Assembly (NCBI GenBank): GCA_964371945.1
Contig: CAYJPA010000136.1
Coordinates: 1 to 7,666, forward strand
Reading direction: 5' to 3'
DNA length: 7,666 bases
DNA from: CAYJPA01 sp964371945
GTDB taxonomy: Bacteria; Chloroflexota; Chloroflexia; Thermomicrobiales; UBA6265
Of this stretch, positions 1 through 6,660 are shown piece after piece. The position numbers and the translations under genes are program-made. How positions within the stretch are numbered: the stretch's first letter is position 1; each line of letters starts with the position of its first letter. The notes beneath the pieces were generated by a model. That model had not been told where the DNA came from, ran no database searches, and saw only the letters and a list, made by a program, of their open reading frames with translations.

Positions 1-105
1 GCGTGGCGCGGGGAACGGGACGAGTGGCCGAATCGCTTGGACTATATCAACGGGCGCTCGCCGGCGGCCAGGAGCTCCGCGGCAGATAGATTATTCCTCG
101 ATTGA
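1..105 (+). CDS. Possible 3' end of an unidentified plus-strand gene (partial)
   Basis: Frame 1 is open from the window edge to a TGA at 103-105, giving 34 residues that end in ADRLFLD. Up to about base 84 most codons end in G or C, as in the real genes of this window, which suggests coding sequence. The last few codons are AT-richer. If real, the gene runs convergently into parE and overlaps its 3' end by 15 bases. I recognise no family in so short a tail. One minus-strand frame is also open here, so the assignment is weak and based on codon use only. Confidence 0.3.
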   Translation, partial: AWRGERDEWPNRLDYINGRSPAARSSAADRLFLD

Positions 106-441
106 TTCAAAGTACTGTGAAACGGCTTCAGCACTCTGTCGCACGTGAAGGATTCGGTCAATGACGATCTCAGTGTCTATCGGCTGATGGTAATAGATGA
201 TGTGCTGCTCTACCTGAAGGCACCTGCAGCCGAGGAAAATCTCGTTACGCTCTACCCCGATTTCGGGAAAGTCCCGTAGCCTACGAAACGAATCCTCGAT
301 CGCCGCCTTGTATGTGACCGCGCGTCGTTCGCCCCAGGTCCGCTCCGTATAGAGACGGATACTGTAGACGTCCCGGTCAGCGCTCGGCGAAAGACGGAGT
401 TTAGGACGATGGGCAGACATCTGGATCAGGCGTGTCTCCAC
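91..441 (-). CDS. parE: RelE/ParE-family toxin of a type II toxin-antitoxin pair
   Basis: This 116-residue protein has the layout of the ParE/RelE superfamily. An N-terminal beta strand (about residues 14-19) is followed by a helical hairpin containing ADRDVYSIRLYTERTWG (21-37). A loop with FPEIG (58-62) leads to C-terminal strands with IIYYH (81-85) and RILHVRQ (96-102). ParE toxins act on DNA gyrase, while RelE relatives cut mRNA on the ribosome. The YTERTWG and RILHxR features favour the ParE (plasmid stabilisation) side, but the target cannot be read from sequence. The start chosen is GTG at 441, which has AGAAGGA seven bases upstream inside parD. An ATG at 420 would give 109 residues but lacks a well-placed ribosome site. 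The gene overlaps parD by 41 bases, typical of translational coupling in these pairs. It ends with TAA at 91-93. Confidence 0.85.
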   Translation of the reverse strand: METRLIQMSAHRPKLRLSPSADRDVYSIRLYTERTWGERRAVTYKAAIEDSFRRLRDFPEIGVERNEIFLGCRCLQVEQHIIYYHQPIDTEIVIDRILHVRQSAEAVSQYFESIEE

Positions 442-685
442 GCAGCAATCCTTCTCTCACCCTCCTATCCATGTCCGCTTCCCATTCGGGGGTGAAGTCG
501 ATTAGCTCCCCTCGATTGGCCTCATCCAGGCCGACCTGAATCAAAGCGCGCAAATGATCGAGGCGCTCACTTGATTCGAGGTGCCGCAGGGCATCTCGGA
601 CCACTTCGCTGGCGTTGTTGTACTTACCGGATTCCACTCGCTGCCGAATCATTTCTTCGAGTTGTGGGGTGAGAGAGAAATTCAT
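401..685 (-). CDS. parD: ParD-family ribbon-helix-helix antitoxin
   Basis: This 94-residue protein opens with a strand, MNFSLTP (1-7), then a helix LEEMIRQRVESGKYN (9-23) and the segment NASEVVRDALRHLE (24-37). That is the usual ParD/CopG ribbon-helix-helix pattern for dimerisation and DNA binding. The rest (about 38-90) is charged and rich in helix formers, as expected for the flexible tail that wraps and neutralises the toxin. It comes first in the pair and overlaps parE, the usual antitoxin-then-toxin order. The start is the ATG at 685, set by a near-perfect AAGGAGG eight bases upstream. The in-frame ATG at 703 lies before that ribosome site and probably before the transcript start. ParD proteins normally repress their own operon, and a palindrome overlaps the predicted -10 element here. 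Confidence 0.87.
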   Translation of the reverse strand: MNFSLTPQLEEMIRQRVESGKYNNASEVVRDALRHLESSERLDHLRALIQVGLDEANRGELIDFTPEWEADMDRRVREGLLRGDTPDPDVCPSS

Positions 686-693
686 TGCAATTA

Positions 694-700
694 CCTCCTT
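694..700 (-). promoter_or_regulatory. Strong ribosome binding site of parD
   Basis: The minus strand reads AAGGAGG, eight bases before the ATG at 685. This near-consensus Shine-Dalgarno site fixes the parD start at 685 rather than 703. It sits about at the predicted transcript start, so the parD leader would be very short. Confidence 0.8.
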
Positions 701-705
701 CATAA

Positions 706-714
706 ATCATAACA
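706..714 (-). promoter_or_regulatory. Extended -10 promoter element of parDE
   Basis: The minus strand reads TGTTATGAT: a TGn extension plus TATGAT, five of six matches to TATAAT. No good -35 hexamer is seen 16-18 bases further up, which fits an extended -10 promoter. The transcript would begin near 699-700. Confidence 0.5.
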
Positions 715-725
715 AAGTCTGTTAT
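709..725. promoter_or_regulatory. Candidate ParD operator overlapping the -10 element
   Basis: ATAACA at 709-714 and TGTTAT at 720-725 form a perfect 6-bp inverted repeat around a 5-bp spacer. The left arm overlaps the predicted -10 element, so a protein bound here would block the promoter. Ribbon-helix-helix antitoxins commonly self-repress through such short palindromes. The assignment to ParD is inference. Confidence 0.4.
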
Positions 726-731
726 TCGAAT

Positions 732-747
732 GGAATCTGACGATTCC
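732..747. repeat. Inverted repeat GGAATC-TGAC-GATTCC upstream of parD
   Basis: This is a perfect 6-bp inverted repeat with a 4-base centre. Its midpoint is about 22 bp, two helical turns, from that of the palindrome at 709-725, so it could be a second operator site. It could also form a small hairpin, but no T-run follows on either strand, so it is not an intrinsic terminator. Confidence 0.4.
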
Positions 748-770
748 TGGAGTGCTCCCAAAAGAACCTT

Positions 771-818
771 GTCGACGTGTCGTTTAGTCGACTGAACGTC
801 TTGTCGTCTTGTCGACTA
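771..818. repeat. Degenerate 8-bp-period repeat built on GTCGAC
   Basis: Six consecutive 8-bp units start at 771, 779, 787, 795, 803 and 811. Five begin with GTCG, and three (771, 787, 811) begin with the palindrome GTCGAC. TAGTCGAC (785-792) and GTCGACTA (811-818) form a perfect 8-bp inverted repeat with an 18-base loop. The last unit supplies the TAG stop codon of the dehydrogenase gene ending at 816. A further hairpin can form between the GTCGAC copies at 771-776 and 787-792. On the minus strand it is followed, after four bases, by TTCTTTT, so a weak terminator role for the operon is possible. Function unknown. Confidence 0.6.
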
Positions 819-1814
819 CGGGACCTCCACCCACCGATCCTCCCGCCGGCTAACCGTCGCGGCATCCGAGATCAAAACCGCTTTGACCGCGTCATCGATT
901 CCGGGGGTCGGAGGTTTGCCCGCTCGAACTGAATCGACGAACGCCTGCAATTCCGCTCGATAGGCTTCTTCGAATCGTTCGACAAAGAGATGGTGCCGGC
1001 GATACCCGAACGACCGGTCGGTGTAGAGCGCGGTCGATTCCCGAGCGTCGAGATCGGTCACGATTTTTCCGAGTGAACCATGAACTTCGGCCCTGATGTC
1101 GTAACCGTACGGGGCTCGCCACGCATTCTGAACGACTCCGAGGGCGCCGTTTCGAAACTTCAGCGTAACGATTCCATGATCGATGTCGTCAAACTCGGCC
1201 AGGCGCGGTTCGACTCTGATGCCGCCGGCCGCATGAACCGCGACGATTTCGTCGCCCATGAGAAATCGAGCCGCGTCGAAGTCATGGATCCCCAAATCCC
1301 AGAAGAGACCCCCGCTTGTGCGAAGGTAGTCCACCGGCGGGATCGAGTCGCAGGTGAGGCCGCGGAACATCTCGACCTCGCCGATTGCGCCGCCAGCAAT
1401 CAATTCACGAGCTCGGACATAGCCCGGATCGAAACGACGCTGGAAGCCGATTTGAAACGGCACGCCCGTTCGGCGGACCACCTCAGCAACGGCGATCGCA
1501 TCCTCAACCGTACCAGCAACCGGCTTCTCGGCGAAGATCGCCTTGCCGGCGAGCGCTGCCTGCTCGATGTGCTCGCGGTGGGCGTTTGTCGGCGAAACCA
1601 CGATAATTGCATCGATCGACGGGTCGCCGATCAGTGCGGCCGCGTCGTCGACCAACAAACACGGGGCTGTGCCATCCGCGTCCAGTTGACGCTTGTGATC
1701 GGGATCGACCGCCGCCGCGACCAGCGATGCGCCGCGCACCGCACCGGCCATTTGCTCCGCGTGGAGCCAGCCCATGCGGCCAAGCCCAATGACACCAACC
1801 CGCGGGTCAGCCAT
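816..1814 (-). CDS. Gfo/Idh/MocA-family dehydrogenase, probably an inositol or keto-inositol dehydrogenase
   Basis: This 332-residue NAD(P)-dependent oxidoreductase has an N-terminal Rossmann fold with GLGRMG at 11-16 and AEKP at 95-98. The putative catalytic Lys97 lies in the EKP motif. The C-terminal substrate domain carries SGGLFWDLGIHDFD (167-180), supplying Asp173 and His177. This Lys, Asp-x3-His set is the catalytic triad known from inositol dehydrogenase IolG. It is a paralogue of the dehydrogenase ending at 4630. In this operon one copy probably oxidises myo-inositol and the other another isomer (scyllo- or D-chiro-inositol) or reduces a keto-inositol. Which does which cannot be decided from sequence. 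The start is ATG 1814, with GGGAG six bases upstream and the Rossmann motif at the expected distance. The open frame upstream is inside iolD and is not coding. It follows iolD by 23 bases and is the last gene of the run. Its TAG stop falls inside the 8-bp repeat. Confidence 0.85.
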   Translation of the reverse strand: MADPRVGVIGLGRMGWLHAEQMAGAVRGASLVAAAVDPDHKRQLDADGTAPCLLVDDAAALIGDPSIDAIIVVSPTNAHREHIEQAALAGKAIFAEKPVAGTVEDAIAVAEVVRRTGVPFQIGFQRRFDPGYVRARELIAGGAIGEVEMFRGLTCDSIPPVDYLRTSGGLFWDLGIHDFDAARFLMGDEIVAVHAAGGIRVEPRLAEFDDIDHGIVTLKFRNGALGVVQNAWRAPYGYDIRAEVHGSLGKIVTDLDARESTALYTDRSFGYRRHHLFVERFEEAYRAELQAFVDSVRAGKPPTPGIDDAVKAVLISDAATVSRREDRWVEVP

Positions 1815-1837
1815 GCCACTCTCCCAGCCGTTCTTGC

Positions 1838-3709
1838 CTAATAGTAGAAGCGCTGCTTCTCGCGGTTTCGAAGGTTCGCGGCGTGGGCGTCCTGGACGCT
1901 GGGCTGAGATGAGACTTCGGCGACCGGCACATCCCACCAGCTCTCGAATCCAGGCACACGGGCGTCGACTTGAACTGGAACGTAGATCAGCACCGTGCGA
2001 TCGATAGTCTTCGCATGTTCGAGCGCGTTTCGGAGCTCCTGTTCGGTTCGTGTCCTGATCCCGACAGCGCCAAGGCTCTCGGCATTCTTGACAAAATCGA
2101 TTGGGACGAAATCGCCGTCCAGGCGGCCGGACTCGTCGTTTCGGTAACGGAGCTCGTTGCCAAAGGCCGGTGTTCCGGCGCTCATCTGCAGTCCACGGAT
2201 GCACTGGAACCCACCGTTGTCGACAAGCACGATCGTGAGCTTGTATCCCTCTTGAATGGAGGTCACGATCTCAGTGTGGAGCATCAGATAACTACCGTCG
2301 CCGCACATGATGTAGATTTCGCGCGCTGGATCGGCCATTTTGACGCCCAAGCCGCCGGCGATCTCATAGCCCATGCACGAGTAGCCATATTCCAGGTGAT
2401 AGCCCTTGGGATCGACCGGCCGCCAAAGCTTCAACAGATCGCCCGGCAGCCCGCCGGCGGCACAGACAACGACGTCACGTGGACCGGCGGCCCCATTAAC
2501 GATCCCAATCACATTCGCCTGCGTCAGAGACTCTGGCGTTTCGATCGCGAGGAGCTTGTCGACCGCGCCATTCCATTCATCCTTGAGTGACGCGACCTCC
2601 GCGCCATACTCGGAATCAGTTCGATAGCCAGCGACCCGCAATCGATCGCACAAGAGCGACAGGCCCTCACGCGCGTCGCCGGCGAGCGGCAGCGAACCTG
2701 CCTTGTGCGCATCCATCGAGGCGATATTGAGCGCGATGAATTTGACGTCGGGGTCTTGAAATGCCGATCGGGAGGCAGTCGTGAAGTCTGCCAGCCGAGT
2801 GCCGATCGCAATCACAAGATCGGCTTTGGCGGCGAGACGATTCGCGGCCAGACCGCCGTTTGAACCGACCGGCCCCGCATTCCATTCGTGATGCCATGGC
2901 AGTGCGCCCTTGCCGGCCTGAGTTTCGCACATTGGGATGCCAAACCAATCGCAGAAGTCGGCAAGCTCGGCGGTCGCGCGCGAGTAGATGACACCGCCGC
3001 CGGCGATGACGAGCGGCCGTTTGGCCTTCTGGATCATCTCTACCGCGACGGAGATCTCGGTTGTTGGCGGCGCGGGACGAGCAACTCGATGAACCCGGCG
3101 CTCGAAAAAGTGTGCTGGAAAATCGTACGCCTCCGTTTGAACGTCCTCCGGAAGTGCGATCGTGACGGCGCCGGTTTCGGCCTGATCGGTGAGCACCCGC
3201 ATCGCCTCTGGCAAACTCGTCAGCAATTGCTCAGCACGGTTGATCCTGTCCCAGAAGCGCGACACCGGCCGGAACGCGTCGTTGACGCTCAGATCCATGC
3301 TGGCCGGATTCTCGAGCTGCTGAAGCACTGGATGGGGGAGTCTTGATGCGAACGTGTCTCCCGGCAGCAGGAGAACGGGAAGGCGATTCACTGTTGCGGT
3401 CGCAGCACCGGTGATCATGTTGGTCGCGCCGGGCCCGACCGAGGAGGTACAGGCAAACGTTGAGAGACGGTTCTTCATCTTCGCGTAAGCGGCGGCCGTA
3501 TGAACCATCGCCTGTTCGTTCTGAGGCCGGTAATAGCGGAGATTGCCGCCGACTTCCTCGAGCGCCTGTCCCATCCCGGTCACGTTGCCATGGCCGAGAA
3601 TTCCAAACAACCCGGCAATCAAGCGCTGCTCGGAGTCGTCGCGGCTTGTGTATTGCTCCGACAGGAACCGCACAATCGCCTGTGCCACGGTCATTCGCAC
3701 GGTCTGCAT
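1838..3709 (-). CDS. iolD: 3D-(3,5/4)-trihydroxycyclohexane-1,2-dione hydrolase (IolD)
   Basis: This 623-residue cytoplasmic enzyme of the thiamine-diphosphate superfamily opens the ring of trihydroxycyclohexanedione to 5-deoxy-D-glucuronate, the committed C-C cleavage of myo-inositol breakdown. The pyrimidine-binding domain (about 5-200) contains RPQNEQAM with the activating Glu65. A central domain (about 220-360) follows, including RPLVIAGGGV (231-240). The pyrophosphate/Mg domain (about 395-580) contains CGDGSY (469-474) and VDNGG (496-500), the GDG...N metal-binding motif. The C-terminal part has PGFESWWDVPVAEVS (586-600), followed by an end in KQRFYY, which looks IolD-like rather than acetolactate-synthase-like. 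Length fits the family (about 620-640). The start is ATG 3709, with AGAGGG seven bases upstream. iolB ends 18 bases before it and the next dehydrogenase starts 23 bases after it, indicating cotranscription. Placement between iolB and a dehydrogenase makes the IolD call firm. Confidence 0.95.
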   Translation of the reverse strand: MQTVRMTVAQAIVRFLSEQYTSRDDSEQRLIAGLFGILGHGNVTGMGQALEEVGGNLRYYRPQNEQAMVHTAAAYAKMKNRLSTFACTSSVGPGATNMITGAATATVNRLPVLLLPGDTFASRLPHPVLQQLENPASMDLSVNDAFRPVSRFWDRINRAEQLLTSLPEAMRVLTDQAETGAVTIALPEDVQTEAYDFPAHFFERRVHRVARPAPPTTEISVAVEMIQKAKRPLVIAGGGVIYSRATAELADFCDWFGIPMCETQAGKGALPWHHEWNAGPVGSNGGLAANRLAAKADLVIAIGTRLADFTTASRSAFQDPDVKFIALNIASMDAHKAGSLPLAGDAREGLSLLCDRLRVAGYRTDSEYGAEVASLKDEWNGAVDKLLAIETPESLTQANVIGIVNGAAGPRDVVVCAAGGLPGDLLKLWRPVDPKGYHLEYGYSCMGYEIAGGLGVKMADPAREIYIMCGDGSYLMLHTEIVTSIQEGYKLTIVLVDNGGFQCIRGLQMSAGTPAFGNELRYRNDESGRLDGDFVPIDFVKNAESLGAVGIRTRTEQELRNALEHAKTIDRTVLIYVPVQVDARVPGFESWWDVPVAEVSSQPSVQDAHAANLRNREKQRFYY

Positions 3710-3727
3710 TCGAATACCCTCTTCCAG

Positions 3728-4633
3728 CTACTTCGATGGATGATGTTCGCCGGCGCCTCGATTGACCCACGTTTCGATCTCACGCCAGGATGACGCTCCG
3801 CCGTTTTGGTCATCGTTCCATGTGGATCGAAGCCAGTGATACGCGGGATCGTCGGCCGGTTGCATCGTGCGAACTGGTTCGTTGCCGGCCAGCACATTGA
3901 GGTAATAGCCGGTGTAGCCCTGGGCAACCGCGAACGCGTGGTAGCCCTCGGGAACGAGCAGCACGTCGCCATCGTGGATCACGAACGCCTCGTCGATCTT
4001 GCCGTCAGCCGTGTAGAGTCGTTGGAGGCCGAAACCTTCTGATGGATCGATCCGGTAGTAGTAGATCTCTTCGAGATCCGATTCGGCAGGCATGTTGCTG
4101 ACGTCGTGCTTGTGTGGCGGGTAGCTGGACCAGTTCCCGCTCGGGGTGAAGACCTCAACGATCAACAGCCTGTGCGCCGGGAATTCGGGTTTGATGATGT
4201 GGTTGATCTGGCGGGCGGCATTCCCGGCTCCGCGGATTTCGACCTCGACATCTTCCGGTGTCACCAATCGTGGTGGAAAGAGCTCCTCCGCTCGCGCCCC
4301 GCAGATTGCCAGTTCGATGCCGGTGATCGCGGTGATTGTGAAGTCGGACTGGATCGGCAGGTAGAGCGCCCAAGGCTGACCTTGGAAAATGGTGCGGCGG
4401 CCGCCGATCTGCCAGGTCTGCCCAAATGCCTCGATTCTGCAAATCCCTCCGAGAGCGACCAGCCCGACTTCCGACTGCCTGCTGGAACCCTTCCAGTTGT
4501 CGCCCGCCATCAAGTGCAGCACATTCAGGCTGCAATACTCCCACCCTGCGCCTTTCGCGGTAACAGTCATCGATGAGTGCGGTGTGACCTTGGGCCAGTT
4601 TGACTTGAGGTGGAGCTCTTTGGGATTGATCAT
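3728..4633 (-). CDS. iolB: 5-deoxy-glucuronate isomerase (IolB)
   Basis: This 301-residue cupin-fold enzyme converts 5-deoxy-D-glucuronate, the IolD product, to 2-deoxy-5-keto-D-gluconate (DKG). The second half carries the family signature EVFTPSGNWSSYPPHKHD (160-177), with His174 and His176. It is followed by LEEIYYYRI (187-195) and by VLLVPEGYHAF (224-234) with His232. These His and Glu residues are the expected metal-binding set. It is somewhat longer than the B. subtilis protein (about 270 residues). The start is ATG 4633, overlapping the dehydrogenase stop as ATGA, with GAGGAG ten bases upstream. The frame stays open upstream to 4939, but that stretch is basic, low-quality sequence in another frame of the dehydrogenase gene and is rejected. 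The tight coupling suggests the two proteins are made in similar amounts. Confidence 0.94.
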   Translation of the reverse strand: MINPKELHLKSNWPKVTPHSSMTVTAKGAGWEYCSLNVLHLMAGDNWKGSSRQSEVGLVALGGICRIEAFGQTWQIGGRRTIFQGQPWALYLPIQSDFTITAITGIELAICGARAEELFPPRLVTPEDVEVEIRGAGNAARQINHIIKPEFPAHRLLIVEVFTPSGNWSSYPPHKHDVSNMPAESDLEEIYYYRIDPSEGFGLQRLYTADGKIDEAFVIHDGDVLLVPEGYHAFAVAQGYTGYYLNVLAGNEPVRTMQPADDPAYHWLRSTWNDDQNGGASSWREIETWVNRGAGEHHPSK

Positions 4634-5661
4634 GCTGTGACAGCTCCTCGCGCGAACCGGCTGAGCTTCACCGGTGCGTTTTCTCGCCGGGATGCCTCGC
4701 AGGCATACGCGAGCGCGATCGCCGCGCGCCCGTCGTTGCCGGTAATGCTTGGAGCGCGCTTTTCTTGGATGGCCGCAACGAAATCCTTCAGTTCGTCCAC
4801 ATATGCCTCGCCGAAGCGCTCGAGAAACCAGTGCACGTGGTCGCTCTTGACACCGTCGGGCCCCAGTTGGAGAAGCGGTGTATCGCGGGTGTAACCGACC
4901 CAAATCGCGCCAGTCGATCCGAAAATCTCGGTTCGGCAATCGTAGCCAAAAGTGGAGCGGCGGCTGTTGTCAATCGATGCGATCCCGCCGTTCTGGAATT
5001 TTAGCGTGATCACGCTCGTGTCGATGTCATCGTACTTCGTGAACATCGGATCGACCGCAACCGTGCCAAGGGCATAGACCTCGTCGACTTCGTCGCCCAT
5101 GAGATGGCGAACGTTGTCAAAGTTGTGAATGGTCATGTCCCGGTACAGACCACCGCAATCGGCGATGTACGACTCCGGGGCCGGTTCGGGGTCGCGCATG
5201 GCATCGCGTATGTATTCGACACGGCCGATCTCACCCCGGACGATCTTCTCTTTTGCCCGCTTGAATCCTCTGTCGTACCGGCGCTGAAAACCGACCTGCA
5301 GCCGCACGCCGGCCTGCTCGACTGCATCCAAAACGGCATCTGTGGTTTCGAGATCGAGCGCGATCGGTTTTTCGGTGAAGACATCTTTCTTGGCCCGCGC
5401 CGCCTGGATGATGAGCGGAGCGTGTGAACTGGTCGACGATGCGATCACGACGGCGTCGATCTCGGGATCGGCCATGATCGCATCCGTGTCGGTCGTCCAG
5501 CGATCGACCCGGCATTCACCGGCTGATGCTTGGGCCGATTCTTGGATTGCGTCGGCCACCACGACAAGATCGCAGCCCGGCGTCTGAAAAGCGAGCGTGC
5601 GCGCGTGGCTCCTGCCAATCCGGCCGGCTCCGATCATCGCGATTCGAACCCGATTGCTCAT
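4630..5661 (-). CDS. iolG: Inositol 2-dehydrogenase, Gfo/Idh/MocA family (IolG-like)
   Basis: This 343-residue NAD-dependent dehydrogenase is expected to oxidise myo-inositol to 2-keto-myo-inositol, the first pathway step. The Rossmann domain has IGAGRIGRSHA (10-20). TEKP (96-99) gives the putative catalytic Lys98. GGLYRDMTIHNFD (170-182) gives Asp175 and His179, so the IolG Lys/Asp/His triad is intact. RDMTIHxFD is a form common among IolG-type proteins, which makes this the better candidate for the main inositol dehydrogenase of the two in the operon. Other polyol or sugar substrates cannot be excluded. The start is ATG 5661, with GAAGGG six bases upstream. A TTG one codon earlier (5664) would sit too close to that ribosome site. 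The gap to the transketolase C subunit is 21 bases, and the stop overlaps the iolB start. Confidence 0.87.
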   Translation of the reverse strand: MSNRVRIAMIGAGRIGRSHARTLAFQTPGCDLVVVADAIQESAQASAGECRVDRWTTDTDAIMADPEIDAVVIASSTSSHAPLIIQAARAKKDVFTEKPIALDLETTDAVLDAVEQAGVRLQVGFQRRYDRGFKRAKEKIVRGEIGRVEYIRDAMRDPEPAPESYIADCGGLYRDMTIHNFDNVRHLMGDEVDEVYALGTVAVDPMFTKYDDIDTSVITLKFQNGGIASIDNSRRSTFGYDCRTEIFGSTGAIWVGYTRDTPLLQLGPDGVKSDHVHWFLERFGEAYVDELKDFVAAIQEKRAPSITGNDGRAAIALAYACEASRRENAPVKLSRFARGAVTA

Positions 5662-5682
5662 CAACGACCCTTCTTCAGATGA

Positions 5683-6660
5683 CTACCGCTCAAGGCTGAG
5701 AACGTCCTTTGCCGCGTTCGCGATGTGCCGCGGCGTCAGACCGTATTTCTCGAGGATCGCGTCGTTAGGTCCCGACTCGCCATAAGTATCGCGGATGCCG
5801 ATCCGGCGCATCGGCGCCGGCAAGTGGTCGCCGAGTGTTTCAGCGACCGCTCCGCCCAGACCTCCGATGATCGAGTGATCTTCAGCCGTTACGACGCACT
5901 TCGTGCGATTGGCAAGTTCGACAATCGCCTCGACATCAAGCGGTTTGATCGTCGGCACGTGGAGCACGGATGCGTCGATACCTTCAGAGGCAAGGAGCGT
6001 GGCCGCTTCCATCGTTCGCACGGTTTGCACGCCAGTGCTGATCAATCCGACATCGCCACCCTCGCGCAGGAGCGCCGCTTTGCCGATTTCGAACCGATAG
6101 TCTGCCGGGAAGATCGTGGGGGTTGCATCGCGCGTGAGCCGCAGGTACATCGGACCGTCGTATTCCATCATCGCGTGCATCATCGCTTTGAGCTCATGAC
6201 CGTCCGCCGGCGCGAGCGTCACCATTCCCGGCATCGCGCGGAAAACGGAGATATCCTCCACAGCCTGATGTGTCTTGCCGGTTTTGCCCGTCAGAATTCC
6301 ACTGTAACTGCCGCAGAGTTTCACGTTGAGATGAGGTTGTGCGACGACGACCCTGATTTGATCGAGCGCACGCTTGGCGACAAAGGCAGCGAACGTGCTG
6401 ATCCACGGCACGAATCCGACGGTCGCCAAGCCCGCCGCAACACCGATCATGTTCTGCTCGGCAATCCCCAGCTCAAAAAACCGATCGGGAGCGGCGGAGG
6501 CGAAGATATCTGCCCGGGTTGAATTGGCCAGATCACCGTCGAGCACGACGAGATTCGGATACGAGCCAGCCAAATCCGCAAGTGTCTGGCCCCAAACGTC
6601 TCGAAGAGCCAGACTGGGTGCTTCGGCGATCGGCGTGGTTGCTACCAGTGTGGTCATCAT
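5683..6660 (-). CDS. Transketolase C-terminal subunit (pyrimidine-binding and C-terminal domains)
   Basis: This 325-residue protein equals the second half of a full transketolase. The pyrimidine-binding domain (about 15-185) has LDGDLANST (40-48) and ELGIAEQNMIG (63-73), with Glu68 as the residue that activates thiamine diphosphate. TGKTHQAVEDISVFRAMPG (127-145) carries the conserved His131. MYLRLTRD (171-178) closes the domain. The transketolase C-terminal domain follows, with DVGLISTGVQT (203-213), TAEDHSIIGGLGGAVAE (258-274) and DTYGESG (291-297). It must pair with the N-terminal subunit just upstream to form active sites at the interface. The ATG at 6660 overlaps that gene's TGA as ATGA, so the two are translationally coupled; a second ATG follows at 6657. 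Split transketolases include general pentose-phosphate enzymes and specialised ones, such as those for apulose 4-phosphate and sulfofructose. The location in an iol operon hints at a specialised role, which is inference. Confidence 0.92.
   Translation of the reverse strand: MMTTLVATTPIAEAPSLALRDVWGQTLADLAGSYPNLVVLDGDLANSTRADIFASAAPDRFFELGIAEQNMIGVAAGLATVGFVPWISTFAAFVAKRALDQIRVVVAQPHLNVKLCGSYSGILTGKTGKTHQAVEDISVFRAMPGMVTLAPADGHELKAMMHAMMEYDGPMYLRLTRDATPTIFPADYRFEIGKAALLREGGDVGLISTGVQTVRTMEAATLLASEGIDASVLHVPTIKPLDVEAIVELANRTKCVVTAEDHSIIGGLGGAVAETLGDHLPAPMRRIGIRDTYGESGPNDAILEKYGLTPRHIANAAKDVLSLER

Noticed and set aside
686..703. Upstream ATG at 703 as the parD start
   Set aside because: It precedes the AAGGAGG site and probably the transcript start. 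The ATG at 685 is ideally spaced.
732..758. Intrinsic terminators from the hairpin at 732-747 or the GGAG-TG-CTCC palindrome at 749-758
   Set aside because: Neither is followed by a T-run on either strand.
1080..1841. Plus-strand open frame of 253 codons opposite the second dehydrogenase
   Set aside because: Antisense shadow of a gene with an intact Rossmann fold and catalytic triad; no ribosome site or domain of its own.
1815..2204. N-terminal extension of the second dehydrogenase (130 extra codons)
   Set aside because: It lies inside iolD in another frame. The Rossmann motif begins right after the ATG at 1814, which has its own ribosome site.
4634..4939. N-terminal extension of iolB (102 extra codons)
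   Set aside because: The extension is Arg-rich out-of-frame sequence inside iolG. The ATG at 4633 has a ribosome site and the typical ATGA overlap.
5725..6522. Plus-strand open frame of 265 codons opposite the transketolase C subunit
   Set aside because: Antisense shadow rich in Arg, Asp and His, with no recognisable domain.
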